The notes under the pieces were generated by a model. It saw only the letters and a program-made list of their open reading frames with translations. It was not told the origin of the DNA and ran no database searches. From the NCBI GenBank assembly GCA_019637075.1, contig JAHBWI010000002.1, positions 1-64,000 of the forward strand: a stretch of DNA of 64,000 bases, in the 5' to 3' direction. Shown one piece after another: positions 43,450 to 52,819 of the stretch (positions are counted from its first letter, which is position 1; each line of letters begins with the position of its first letter). This stretch comes from Nitrospiraceae bacterium (lineage in GTDB: Bacteria > Nitrospirota > Nitrospiria > Nitrospirales > Nitrospiraceae). A program made the translations under genes and the position numbers.

Positions 43450-44364
43450 TCAGCCCACATCCTCGAAGTGCGTGAGTTGCTTGAAGGCCTTGTATCGCGC
43501 CTCAATCTCTTTGTAATCCAGGATCTTCAATCGGTCAAGGCTAAAGGCTTCTACTGTAAATGAGGCCATGACGCTGCCGAAGATGATGGCCTGTCGAATC
43601 GCCTCCGATGAACGATTCCCGGTCGCCGCGAGGTAGCCGAGGAACCCGCCCGCGAACGTATCGCCCGCACCGGTGGGATCCCGTACCTCCTCGAGCGGAA
43701 ACGCCGGTGCGCCGAACACCTGCTTCTCATTGAACATCAGCACGCCGTATTCGCCCCGCTTCACGATCAGGTGTTTCGGACCGCGGGCCAAGATCTTCTT
43801 CGCCACCTTCACCAAATTCGGATCATCGCCCAGCGCGCGGGCCTCTCCGTCGTTAATGATGAGGATGTCGATGTGCTCCAACACCTTCCACAAAGCATCC
43901 CGCTTGCCGTTGATCCAAAAGTTCATCGTATCGCAGGCCACGACGGCCGGGCGGTTGACCTGCTGAAGCACATCGAGTTGCAGTTCCGGATCGATGTTCC
44001 CGAGAAACAGAACTTCCGGTGAACGATACTGGGCCGGAATTTTCGGCCGGAACGTTTCGAAGACATTCAGTTTCGTATCCAGCGTCTGTGCCTCGTTCAG
44101 TTGATGCGAATAGGCGCCCTTCCATCGAAAGGTCGCACCCGGACGCCGCTCCAATCCGGCCAGATCGATCTTTCGGCTCTTCAGAAAGGTGATATGCTTT
44201 TCCGGAAAATCGTCACCGACGACCGCAATCAAATCCACGTTGGTGAAGTAGCTCGCTGCGGTCGAAAAGTACGTCGCCGATCCGCCCAACACTTCTTCCG
44301 CTTCGCCGAACGGCGTCTTCACCGTATCCAATGCCACCGAACCCACAACCAACAGCTTTCCCAT
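43450..44364 (-). CDS. PfkB-family sugar/nucleoside kinase
   Basis: 304-aa ribokinase-fold kinase. The C-terminal PfkB signature DPTGAGDTFAGGFLGYLA with the catalytic Asp is present; the N-terminal GGSATYFSTAASYFTNVDL corresponds to the substrate-binding part. It is 3 bp after the methylthioadenosine phosphorylase gene, so its substrate may be a product of that pathway (adenosine, or a ribose derivative); this is inferred from position only. Confidence 0.85.
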   Translation of the reverse strand: MGKLLVVGSVALDTVKTPFGEAEEVLGGSATYFSTAASYFTNVDLIAVVGDDFPEKHITFLKSRKIDLAGLERRPGATFRWKGAYSHQLNEAQTLDTKLNVFETFRPKIPAQYRSPEVLFLGNIDPELQLDVLQQVNRPAVVACDTMNFWINGKRDALWKVLEHIDILIINDGEARALGDDPNLVKVAKKILARGPKHLIVKRGEYGVLMFNEKQVFGAPAFPLEEVRDPTGAGDTFAGGFLGYLAATGNRSSEAIRQAIIFGSVMASFTVEAFSLDRLKILDYKEIEARYKAFKQLTHFEDVG

Positions 44365-44367
44365 GAC

Positions 44368-45267
44368 TCACCGTTTTCCTTTCCGCGCAGACACGTATGG
44401 CGCGATCAACAAGCCCAACCGACGCTTCGCCTCAGCCGACATCCGATCCGGCGCGGTCACGATGGCGTCGCGCAGAGCCTGGTTGCATGCGCAAGGCTGA
44501 TCCGGCACCAAGGTAGGGACGACCGTTCTCAACACCTGCTTGGCCAGCGCCACATTCTTATGCAGTGTAGCCAAGATTGCTTCAACCGTCACGGCTTCTT
44601 CGGTTTCGTGCCAACAGTCATAATCCGTCGCCAATGCCACCGTGGCATAACAGAGTTCGGCTTCGCGGGCCAGTTTGGCTTCAGGCATGTTGGTCATCCC
44701 GATCACGTCGACTCCCCATTGCCGATACAGGCGCGACTCCGCCTTCGTCGAGAACTGCGGCCCTTCCATGCACACATACGTGCCGCCCACGTGGAACCGC
44801 GCGTCGAGCTTCCCTACGGCGGTCTCCAGCGCCGACGCCAACGGGGCACAGACCGGGTCGCCGAAGCCCACATGCGCCACAATTCCTTCGTCGAAAAACG
44901 TGGACAGGCGTCGTTTCGTGAGATCGATGAACTGATCCGGCAGCACGATGTCGCCCGGTCTGATCGATTCTTTCATGCTCCCGACGGCGCTGATGGAAAT
45001 CACTTTGGTCACGCCCAACGACTTGAGCGCGTAGATATTCGCTCGATAGTTGATGCCGCTCGGATTGATTCGATGCCCTCGTCCGTGTCGGGAGAGAAAC
45101 GCGACCCGTGCCCCGGCCAGCGTCCCGAGTATCAGTGCGTCCGAGGGATTCCCAAACGGGGTCCGCACTTTTACCTCCCGCACATGCTGAAGCCCTTCAA
45201 TGTCATAGAGCCCGCTGCCGCCGATGATGCCGATCGCGGCGCGTGCCTGTTTGCTTGTTCGTATCAT
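44368..45267 (-). CDS. mtnP: S-methyl-5'-thioadenosine phosphorylase
   Basis: 299-aa purine phosphorylase that splits methylthioadenosine to adenine and methylthioribose-1-phosphate, recycling polyamine/SAM by-products. Family segments: IGIIGGSGLYDIEGL, FLSRHGRGHRINPSGINYRANIYALK (here FLSRHGRGHRINPSGINY), ISAVGSMKE, CMEGPQFSTKAESRLYR and GMTNMPEAKLAREAELCYA. The Asp in LATDYDCW favours an adenine rather than guanine base. ATG at 45267 overlaps the miaA stop by 4 bp. Confidence 0.92.
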   Translation of the reverse strand: MIRTSKQARAAIGIIGGSGLYDIEGLQHVREVKVRTPFGNPSDALILGTLAGARVAFLSRHGRGHRINPSGINYRANIYALKSLGVTKVISISAVGSMKESIRPGDIVLPDQFIDLTKRRLSTFFDEGIVAHVGFGDPVCAPLASALETAVGKLDARFHVGGTYVCMEGPQFSTKAESRLYRQWGVDVIGMTNMPEAKLAREAELCYATVALATDYDCWHETEEAVTVEAILATLHKNVALAKQVLRTVVPTLVPDQPCACNQALRDAIVTAPDRMSAEAKRRLGLLIAPYVSARKGKR

Positions 45268-46295
45268 GCCCCGTCCTTCACTCCTTCCTGGGCCGACGCA
45301 CCGGGGCGAGCCGCCTCCGATTGCGATTCTAATCCCGCAAGAAATGCTCGAATGTCGCGCAGCACCCGCGCTGCCACCGTCTCGGGATCCTCGTGGTCGC
45401 CGATCTGATACCAGCGCAAGGCCGGCTCGCTCCGAAACCAAGTGAGCTGACGCTTGGCGAAATGCCGGGTATCGCGCTTCAGCAGACGCAGCGCCTCGGC
45501 GCGGTCATACTCCCCGGCCAGATACCCGCAGACTTGCCGATAGCCCAACCCCTTCATCGAACCCAACGCCCGCCCGTAGCCTTTGGCAAGAAGCGATTCC
45601 GTTTCCGCAATCAGCCCCCGCGCGAACATGCCGTCCACCCGCTCGTCGATTCGACGATACAGTTCCTCACGGTCACGCATGAGGCCAAGCATCAGGACGG
45701 AAAACGAGTGATCGGCGAATGCATGCTCCCGATGCAGGTCGGACAACCGCCGTCCCGCGACGTGATGAACTTCCAGCGCGCGAATGATTTTGACTTCATC
45801 GTTCGGATGCAGCCGTGCCGCCGACTCGGGATCGATCTGACTCAGTCGCCGGTGAAGAAACCCCTTGTCGGCCTCGCGCGCAGCCCGTACTAACTCGTCC
45901 CGATAGGCAGGGTTGGCCCGCGGCGCGTCACACAAACCTCGAACCAACGTCCTCACGTAGAGGCCGGTCCCCCCGACGACAAGAGGCACTCGCCCAGCCG
46001 CATAGAGACGCACGATCTCTTGCTGAGCCTGCGCCCGGTAGTCACCCGCGTTGAATGGTTCATCAGGCTCTACCAGATCAATCAGTCGATGAGCGATACC
46101 GCGTCGCAGGGCCAGAGGCGGTTTGTCCGTGGCAATATCCATCCCGCGGTAGACTTGGCGGGAATCCGCGGTCAAAATTTCCGTGTCCAGCGCTGCAGCC
46201 AGGCTCAGGGCGATTTCACTCTTGCCGACGGCGGTCGGCCCGACCACGACGATCAAGGGCCGCATCGAGAGGAGGGAATCGGAGCACGGTACCAT
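45264..46295 (-). CDS. miaA: tRNA dimethylallyltransferase MiaA
   Basis: 343-aa enzyme adding dimethylallyl to A37 of tRNAs reading UNN codons. P-loop GPTAVGKSE, ADSRQVYRGMDIATDKP, VGGTGLYV and LGYRQVCGYL are family signatures. ATG at 46295 is taken because AGG precedes it at a normal distance; an internal ATG at 46265 has none. Situated 15 bp after mutL, a combination seen widely (mutL-miaA). Confidence 0.94.
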   Translation of the reverse strand: MVPCSDSLLSMRPLIVVVGPTAVGKSEIALSLAAALDTEILTADSRQVYRGMDIATDKPPLALRRGIAHRLIDLVEPDEPFNAGDYRAQAQQEIVRLYAAGRVPLVVGGTGLYVRTLVRGLCDAPRANPAYRDELVRAAREADKGFLHRRLSQIDPESAARLHPNDEVKIIRALEVHHVAGRRLSDLHREHAFADHSFSVLMLGLMRDREELYRRIDERVDGMFARGLIAETESLLAKGYGRALGSMKGLGYRQVCGYLAGEYDRAEALRLLKRDTRHFAKRQLTWFRSEPALRWYQIGDHEDPETVAARVLRDIRAFLAGLESQSEAARPGASAQEGVKDGA

Positions 46296-46310
46296 GCCGC
46301 ACCTGCTCGG

Positions 46311-48089
46311 TTACGGCCGATCGAAGAGACGGCCCATCTCTTCGGCCGAAAGCCGGAAGGCCACGCGGCGGCCGTGGGGGCAGGTCATGATCCAGCCTTC
46401 GGCACCCCAGTCTTGCACCAATTGCTTGATCTCCGGCAAGGCCATGGAGCGCCCCGCCCGCACCGCGCCGTGGCAAGCCAAGGAGGCGAGCACCGGGCGA
46501 ACCTTTTCCTCCAGCGAGGAAACCGTCTCCCATCGCTCGAGATCTTCGATCAAATCCTGCACGAGCGAGGCCGTATCGGCATGTCCCAGCAGGATCGGCA
46601 AACTGCGGATCAGAAAGGACGAGGTCCCGAAGGGCTCGATACCCAGCCCCAACCGTTCCAACTCGCCCAAATGTTGCTGCAACAGGAGCGCCTTCTGCAC
46701 GGGTAGTTCGAGAGGCTCAGGCAATAACAGCGGTTGGGAGGGAAGCGTTTTCCCCTGCCATGCGCGCCACAGCCGTTCGAAGAGCACACGCTCATGGGCC
46801 GTATGCTGATCGACGACGGCCAACTCATTTCCCACCTGCGCGATGAGATAGGTACGTCCCATTTGTCCCAAGGGCACGACGTCCGGGGTGTCACCGGGTC
46901 TGTACGCAGCTCCGGCTTCCTGCACAAAAGAGGTCTGCACCTCAGGAGGAGCTGGTGCGGCCCCCGAGTCGGGATCGGCTTCAGCCGGCCGGAACGAAGA
47001 GGGCAACGCGCCGCTCCACAAGGCATGCGACGACGATGGCCGCTCCTCTTGGGTCACTGCGCCGGCAAGCGACGAGGCAATCTGGACGCGTCCGAGTACC
47101 TGTCGGACGGCAGATCGAACGGCTTGGTGAATCAGCTCGGGGTCCGCAAACCGCACTTCCCGCTTCGTGGGATGGACATTGACATCGACACGGGACGGAT
47201 CGAGGTCCAAGAAGAGCACGAACAGCGGATTCTGCCCCTTGGCAAGAAAGGAGCTGTACCCGTCGCTGACCGCGTGGGACACCGTGCTGTTCTTGATCGG
47301 TCGGCGATTCACGAAGAGGTCCTGCGGCGTGCGTGACGCACGGGCCCGCACCGGATCAATGATGAACCCCCGGACGGTCACGCCGTTCCGCTCGGCCTCG
47401 ATCCCTAAAGCACCCTCTCCGAAAGCCCCACGGTAGACCTGCAGCACTCGGTCGCGCGACGACGATACGCCGGGCAGGTTGAACACTTCATAGCCGTTAT
47501 GCAGCAGGCGGAAGTGCACCTGCGGCCAGGCCAACGCCGCCAATTGGATGGCATGGCTGATATGGGAAAATTCCGTCGTGGTGGATTTGAGGAACTTGCG
47601 GCGGGCCGGCGTATTAAAGAACAGTTCGGCGACTTCGATGCTGGTACCAGGAATCGCGGCGGCATCTTCAACCCGGACGGTTTCGCCGTCGGCCAGCCAC
47701 AATTGCGTGCCAATCGACGCGCCCTGCGCCAGCGTCAGCACTCGTACCTTCGAGACGGCGGCAATGCTCGGCAGCGCTTCCCCGCGAAAACCCATGGTCC
47801 GGACGGCGGTCAACTCTGCATCAGACCGAAGCTTGCTCGTGGCGTGGCGTTGAAACGCCAACATCGCATCGGACCGGCTCATCCCCTCGCCGTCATCCGT
47901 CACACGAATCAAGCCGAGCCCGCCGTCTTTGATCTCGACCGTGATCGTGCTGCTGCCGGCGTCCAGACTGTTCTCGATCAATTCTTTGACGACGGCGGCG
48001 GGGCGCTCAACGACCTCTCCGGCGGCGATACGGCCGATGACGTCGTCGGGTAAAACCTGAATCTTTCCGGAGCTACTGACCACACCCAT
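46311..48089 (-). CDS. mutL: DNA mismatch repair protein MutL (endonuclease type)
   Basis: 592-aa GHKL ATPase that links MutS mismatch recognition to repair. N-terminal motifs: IAAGEVVERPAAVVKELIENSLDAG (here IAAGEVVERPAAVVKEL and following), DDGEGM, TMGFRGEALPSIAAVSKV. The C-terminal domain has DQHTAHERVLFE, matching the DQHA(x)2E(x)4E endonuclease motif with A to T, plus ACHGAVRAG and CPHGR. It therefore should nick DNA itself, as in MutH-lacking bacteria. Confidence 0.94.
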   Translation of the reverse strand: MGVVSSSGKIQVLPDDVIGRIAAGEVVERPAAVVKELIENSLDAGSSTITVEIKDGGLGLIRVTDDGEGMSRSDAMLAFQRHATSKLRSDAELTAVRTMGFRGEALPSIAAVSKVRVLTLAQGASIGTQLWLADGETVRVEDAAAIPGTSIEVAELFFNTPARRKFLKSTTTEFSHISHAIQLAALAWPQVHFRLLHNGYEVFNLPGVSSSRDRVLQVYRGAFGEGALGIEAERNGVTVRGFIIDPVRARASRTPQDLFVNRRPIKNSTVSHAVSDGYSSFLAKGQNPLFVLFLDLDPSRVDVNVHPTKREVRFADPELIHQAVRSAVRQVLGRVQIASSLAGAVTQEERPSSSHALWSGALPSSFRPAEADPDSGAAPAPPEVQTSFVQEAGAAYRPGDTPDVVPLGQMGRTYLIAQVGNELAVVDQHTAHERVLFERLWRAWQGKTLPSQPLLLPEPLELPVQKALLLQQHLGELERLGLGIEPFGTSSFLIRSLPILLGHADTASLVQDLIEDLERWETVSSLEEKVRPVLASLACHGAVRAGRSMALPEIKQLVQDWGAEGWIMTCPHGRRVAFRLSAEEMGRLFDRP

Positions 48090-48161
48090 ACGAGGAGACG
48101 CTCCCTGCAGAGTCGACCGAGGCGGGACGATGGGAGAACGGGACAGGCGAGTGAACCGAAA

Positions 48162-48941
48162 TCATCGGATCTCGGCCATCTTCGCCTTTGCCAGCTTGGC
48201 TTCGTCGGAGGTCGAGTATTCCTCGATAACCCGCTTCAAATACTTGCGCGACTTGGTCGTGTCGCCCGTTTCGGCCGCCGACAATCCCAGTTTGAACAGC
48301 GCAGCGGGAACCTTCTCATTGCCGGGGTATTCGTTCACCACATGGTCAAAGGACTGAATCGCCCGAATGTAATCTTTCTGGGCATAATACGATTCGCCCA
48401 GCCAATAGTGGGCGTTCGGCGTCAAAGAGGTGGACGGGAAATCTTTGATGAAGCGCTGGAACCCGCTCACGGCCAAATCATACTTGCCGTTGAGATAGTC
48501 GTTGTAGGCCAAGTTGAAGGCCGAGGTCGGCGTAATCGAGGGAACGCCCGGGACGATGGTCGGCACCTCCGGCGCAGGTCCGGACGGCTTGGCTACGCGT
48601 GCCTGGCGGGCCGATTCAGCGAGGACCTGATCGGACCTCAACTGGGCTGCCTGGGCGATCTGGGTTTCCTCGATCTTTCCGAGTCGCGCTTCCAATTTCT
48701 GGAGCCGCGTCATCGCTTCATCCAGCCGAATCTTGCCCCCTTCGGGTTCACGGACCCGCTCCAGGGATTCCACCCGCCGCTGGATCGCTTCGAACCGCTT
48801 CTGCTCTTGATCCTGCGTCTTCGCGATGGTGGCAACCTGATCACGCACCTCGAGAAAATCGGCGTGCTTGGCACAACCGGTGATCAGGAGACTGCAGGTC
48901 AAGCCCGCCGCCGACAGCTGGACGAATGTTCGGGCACTCAT
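48162..48941 (-). CDS. cpoB: Tol-Pal system protein CpoB/YbgF
   Basis: 259-aa periplasmic lipoprotein: signal peptide with LITGC lipobox (Cys about 23), a coiled coil (about 30-105), then TPR repeats (AFNLAYNDYLNGKYDLAVSGF, cited here as AFNLAYNDYLNGKYDL; AHYWLGESYYAQKDYIRAI). CpoB coordinates peptidoglycan synthesis with Tol-dependent outer-membrane constriction at division. It lies 2 bp after the longer coiled-coil paralogue. Confidence 0.9.
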   Translation of the reverse strand: MSARTFVQLSAAGLTCSLLITGCAKHADFLEVRDQVATIAKTQDQEQKRFEAIQRRVESLERVREPEGGKIRLDEAMTRLQKLEARLGKIEETQIAQAAQLRSDQVLAESARQARVAKPSGPAPEVPTIVPGVPSITPTSAFNLAYNDYLNGKYDLAVSGFQRFIKDFPSTSLTPNAHYWLGESYYAQKDYIRAIQSFDHVVNEYPGNEKVPAALFKLGLSAAETGDTTKSRKYLKRVIEEYSTSDEAKLAKAKMAEIR

Positions 48942-48943
48942 GG

Positions 48944-50605
48944 CTAATGTAGCTCCTTTAATTGATTCAGCTTGTCGACCGCCTTATTGGCTTCCGGCGT
49001 CTTCGGGTACAAATCAATGACCTGCTTCAGGGCCGAGGCGGCCTTTTTGCGATCTTTCAACGCCAGATAGGCGTAGCCCTTCTTGAGCAACGCTGCCGGG
49101 ACCTTTTCGCTGGCCGGATGGTTCAGCTGAACCTGATCGTACGCATCAATCGCACGGGTATAGTCTTTCTTCCCATAATAGGTCTCACCAAGCCAAAACC
49201 GCGCGTTCGGCGCCAATTCGGAATTCGGATGCTGCGTGATGAATTCGGCGAAACCCTGGCGAGCCGCATCGAGATCCCCTTCCTTGAAGCGAGTCAGGGT
49301 ACGCTCGTACGCCTCACGGTCCGGCAACGCAGACATGCGAGGCTCGCTGCGGGCGACCAAATTATTCGAGGGTACCGGGGGAGGCGTTGGTTCCGCGACA
49401 GGGGCTGGGACCGGCGCGGGCGGCGTGGGCGGAAGCGGAGCGACCTCGGCCACCACCGGGGCCGATTCGGTCCGTTGCGCCACGCTGGCCCGTTGCGCCG
49501 CCAAATGCTGTTCGACCTGCTTCAGAAACGAATGCTGGTTTTCCAGATTCTTGTCCAGCGTCAGAATTTGCGACTGCACATGGGCAAAATTCCGCCCCAT
49601 CTCTTCAAAGCGCCGCTCCTGTTCGTCCCCGCGGCTGGTAAGCCGGCCACCGGCATCTTCCAGTGCCTTCACCACGGAAGTCACACTGCGATTCATGCCC
49701 GACAAGTGTTCGGCCGTCACCTTGTTGTCAGCTTCGATCTTTGCGGCCAGGGCATCCGTCCGTTTCACAAGGCCGTTGTTTTCCTGCTCCACCGTGGCGG
49801 CAAGGTGCTTGACCGCCTGATCCTGCTGCGCCAGACGTTCACTGAGGCCTCCCAGCGCCTGCTTGAAATCGATCAATGCCTGGCTGAACTTCGACACCTG
49901 GTCCGTAATGGACCGATTCTGTGATTCGATCTGCGCCAGGTTCTGCTGTTTGACCTCGGCGGCGTGGATGGCCTTCTGTTGTTCCTCGAACCGCCCATCG
50001 ACTTTCTGCGCGAGGGCGCCGGTCGTCTTCTGGACGGCGTCGAGAATATTCTTTTGTGTGGCATCCAGGTGCGACGTCAGTTGGTCCAATCGAGCCGTCA
50101 CGGCGGCCATCTCGGCCTTGTGACGCTCCCGATCATTCTTCAACAACGCATCCTGGTCGACCAACTGCTTCTCGACCCAGCCGAGACGCTTGTTGTCCTC
50201 CGCCGACCGCTTCTCGCCCTCGCTGAGGCGCCGGTCCACCTTGGAGTCCTGCGCGGCCAGTTTGGCAACCAGATCGTCCTGCCGCACCTCGAGTGTCTGC
50301 GCCTTGTGGACGGCTTTATCGAGATCGCCGCGCAACGCCGGAATATCCTGCTCGCGCAACGACACGATTTCCTGACTCTGTCGGGCCCTGGTCTGGGCAA
50401 GCTCCTCGGTCGATTGCTTGATCTTCCGCTGGAGTTCCCGTTCCGTCTGCTTGAGATCCGCCTGCTGCGCAACGCAACCTGAGAGAAGGGAAAGTCCCAA
50501 CCCGCAAATCAAGGGATACCAACCGGGCCGTCGCCCGTTCTGGCTCGCGATCTGGTTCACCGGCATGGTCTCCCCGTCGGCTTCGACTCGACTTCTCTCA
50601 TACAT
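48944..50605 (-). CDS. Long coiled-coil CpoB-like lipoprotein
   Basis: About 553-aa relative of CpoB with the same C-terminal TPR block (AFYERTLTRFKEGDLDAAR-like YERTLTRFKEGDLDAA, ARFWLGETYYGKKDYTRAI) but a much longer N-terminal coiled coil (about 50-360) after an LSGC lipobox (Cys about 44). A Pro/Ala linker (about 375-410) joins the two. The predicted rod is long enough to cross much of the periplasm. ATG at 50605 has AAAGGAG about 6 nt upstream. Sits between pal and cpoB; a duplicate of cpoB that gained a spacer is a likely origin. Confidence 0.82.
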   Translation of the reverse strand: MYERSRVEADGETMPVNQIASQNGRRPGWYPLICGLGLSLLSGCVAQQADLKQTERELQRKIKQSTEELAQTRARQSQEIVSLREQDIPALRGDLDKAVHKAQTLEVRQDDLVAKLAAQDSKVDRRLSEGEKRSAEDNKRLGWVEKQLVDQDALLKNDRERHKAEMAAVTARLDQLTSHLDATQKNILDAVQKTTGALAQKVDGRFEEQQKAIHAAEVKQQNLAQIESQNRSITDQVSKFSQALIDFKQALGGLSERLAQQDQAVKHLAATVEQENNGLVKRTDALAAKIEADNKVTAEHLSGMNRSVTSVVKALEDAGGRLTSRGDEQERRFEEMGRNFAHVQSQILTLDKNLENQHSFLKQVEQHLAAQRASVAQRTESAPVVAEVAPLPPTPPAPVPAPVAEPTPPPVPSNNLVARSEPRMSALPDREAYERTLTRFKEGDLDAARQGFAEFITQHPNSELAPNARFWLGETYYGKKDYTRAIDAYDQVQLNHPASEKVPAALLKKGYAYLALKDRKKAASALKQVIDLYPKTPEANKAVDKLNQLKELH

Positions 50606-50667
50606 GCGCTCTCCTTTAGACATCGTGGTACCGGAGAATCATGTCACAAGTATGCGCCACGGCAAAA

Positions 50668-51420
50668 TTATTTCGACCGGACCACCACGTGTCCACGACG
50701 ATTCTGCTGGTAACAGCTCTCGTTGTGGTCGTTGCAGAACGGCCGTTCCTTTCCATAGGACACCACGGCCAACCGGTTGGCGCCGATACCGAGTTCCACC
50801 AGGTAGTTCCGCACAGCCTTGGCGCGCTTCTCTCCCAACACAAGGTTGTAGGCCAGCGTCCCACGCTCGTCGCAGTGCCCTTCAATCTTCACCAGGGCAC
50901 TGGGATTGCCCTTAATCCACTGGGCATCCCTGACTAAGGCTTGCTTGGCGTCTTCGGTAATGGTCCAGCTGTCGTAGCCGAAAAAGACATCCTGCAGTCC
51001 GGCATCCGCCGACGCGGCCTGTTCCTTCGCCTGCTCTCGACGAATCTCCTCGATCTGGCGGGCCGTGCTCTCGGACGGCTCGACCTTCGCCAACATCGTT
51101 CCACCGCCACCCAACCGCTCCTCGGCCGGAGACTTTCCGCCCGCAACCGAATCAAAGCCGCGGAGGCCACCGGTCTCGGGTTCTTCCGCCTTGCTCGCCA
51201 ACGACAAGTCCGGGAATGTCCCGCCCGTGCTGGGCTGGCTCGGCGTGCTCGGCTGAGTCGGCATGGTCGGCGGCATGGTGGTGCCGGACTTGGCCATTCC
51301 ACGCTCCGACGATTGCGCGTCGCCGCCGGACTGGATCGACTTCTTCGAGCAACCCGACTGGCTGATCAACAGCATCGCTGCGACGGCTGTCAGGCCTATG
51401 GTCCCTACCCGTATCCTCAT
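50668..51420 (-). CDS. pal: Peptidoglycan-associated lipoprotein Pal
   Basis: 250-aa outer-membrane lipoprotein with QSGC lipobox (Cys about 24). A low-complexity Ser/Thr/Pro linker separates it from the OmpA-like domain (about 140-250), whose peptidoglycan-binding residues are in VKIEGHCDERGTLAYNLVLGEKRA (here VKIEGHCDERGTLAYN). Two cysteines late in the domain (FCNDHNESCYQ) may form a disulfide. Encoded after tolB. Confidence 0.93.
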   Translation of the reverse strand: MRIRVGTIGLTAVAAMLLISQSGCSKKSIQSGGDAQSSERGMAKSGTTMPPTMPTQPSTPSQPSTGGTFPDLSLASKAEEPETGGLRGFDSVAGGKSPAEERLGGGGTMLAKVEPSESTARQIEEIRREQAKEQAASADAGLQDVFFGYDSWTITEDAKQALVRDAQWIKGNPSALVKIEGHCDERGTLAYNLVLGEKRAKAVRNYLVELGIGANRLAVVSYGKERPFCNDHNESCYQQNRRGHVVVRSK

Positions 51421-51487
51421 ATCTCGTCTCCTCGCTAGGTGAAAGGTTGATGATCTGTCGACAAAACCCGAATGCCGTTGCTATGCC

Positions 51488-52819
51488 TCACAACGCCGGG
51501 GACCACGATGGCGCGCTGTTATGGGTGCCCCCGAACGTAATTCGTTCCAAATCGGTGCCATCGGTATTGACCATATAGATGTGGCTCTTGCCGTCCACGG
51601 TCGAACTGAAGGTAAGGTGACGACCGTCGGGAGACCAGGAGGGGGAATCATCGATCCCGTTGCCCGTTGTTATCTGCACCCGCTTCTGCCCGTCGGGCGT
51701 CACCATACACAACTTGTAGGTGCGTTGTGCAGTGCGGCAGACATACGCGATCCAGTTGCCCCGCGGAGACCAAGCCGGCGCCGCGTTGTAATCTCCTTCA
51801 TAGGTTAAGCGCCGAACGTTGGATCCGTCGGAGCTCATCACAAACACCTGCGGCCCTCCGCCACGATCGGAGGTAAAGGCCAACTCCCGCCCGGTCGGCG
51901 ACCAGGTCGGCGAGAGATCGCCGCCGGGATTGACCGTGAGCCGCTGCATGTCTTTGCTACGCGTATCGAGCTTGTAAATTTCCGAATTGCCGTCCTGGCT
52001 GGTCGCGAAGGCCAAGAAATTTCCATCCGGAGACAACGCCGGCGTGATATTCAACCCGCTGAGCGAGACCAGGGTCCAGCGCTTGCCGGTCGCCAATTCC
52101 AAGATGTCGATGTCCTGTGTGTTGCGGCTCCGATAAGCCGTAAACACGATGAACCGGCGATCGGGTGACCAGCGCGGCATCAGATTCAGAAAACCGTCGG
52201 CGGTAATTTGCTTCGGTTCATAGCCGTCGTAATCCATCACGTACAATTCGCGGGCATTGCCGTGCTCGGCGACATAGACGATCTTGGTCCGTGCAATCCC
52301 CGGCTCACCGGTGTACCGAAACACCAATTCATCCGCAAACCGGTGGGCCATCAGCCGCACCACGTTGGTTGAACCCACGTACCGCTTTCCGCCGACGATC
52401 TCAGCGCTCCCGCTGTCATAGACGTAGCCGTCCATGAGCAGGTCGTTATCCTTGTCGCCGTTCTTCGGACCGGACTTGCCCCACACCAGCACAGACACCC
52501 CGCCGTCGGCCGCCTGTTTGAAGACGGCCTTGTCCGCCGCCGTCACTTCGCGGGTCTTCACCCCGATGGAAGGCAAATCGACCAACGAAAATACAAGGGA
52601 CCGCTTAAGATCGGCCTTCAGAACTTCTTCGATCCGGCCGCCCAACCATTCCGGGCCGCCGCCGTTTTGAAATCCGAAGACACCGATCGGTATCTTCTGG
52701 AAATCCGGGCGTGTCGCTTCCAGAAACACATCCGTTGCCCTGGAGTCGAGAATGCCAAAGACCCCCGCCCCGGCAAACAGACAGAGTGCAATGCACAGTC
52801 CCCCGATCAGTCGATTCAT
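51488..52819 (-). CDS. tolB: Tol-Pal translocation protein TolB
   Basis: 443-aa periplasmic beta-propeller. Signal peptide (core LIGGLCIALCLFAGAGVFG), an N-terminal TolB_N domain (about 35-160, FQKIPIGVFGFQNGGGPEWLG, here FQKIPIGVFGFQNGG), then six WD-like blades with repeated W(S)PDG/WSPTGR motifs. It mediates between TolA and Pal. The ATG overlaps the end of the upstream TolA-like gene by 4 bp. Confidence 0.94.
   Translation of the reverse strand: MNRLIGGLCIALCLFAGAGVFGILDSRATDVFLEATRPDFQKIPIGVFGFQNGGGPEWLGGRIEEVLKADLKRSLVFSLVDLPSIGVKTREVTAADKAVFKQAADGGVSVLVWGKSGPKNGDKDNDLLMDGYVYDSGSAEIVGGKRYVGSTNVVRLMAHRFADELVFRYTGEPGIARTKIVYVAEHGNARELYVMDYDGYEPKQITADGFLNLMPRWSPDRRFIVFTAYRSRNTQDIDILELATGKRWTLVSLSGLNITPALSPDGNFLAFATSQDGNSEIYKLDTRSKDMQRLTVNPGGDLSPTWSPTGRELAFTSDRGGGPQVFVMSSDGSNVRRLTYEGDYNAAPAWSPRGNWIAYVCRTAQRTYKLCMVTPDGQKRVQITTGNGIDDSPSWSPDGRHLTFSSTVDGKSHIYMVNTDGTDLERITFGGTHNSAPSWSPAL

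Noticed and set aside
44101-45408. 435-codon open frame antisense to mtnP and miaA
   Set aside because: Covers the mtnP coding region; no recognisable domain and no start signal.
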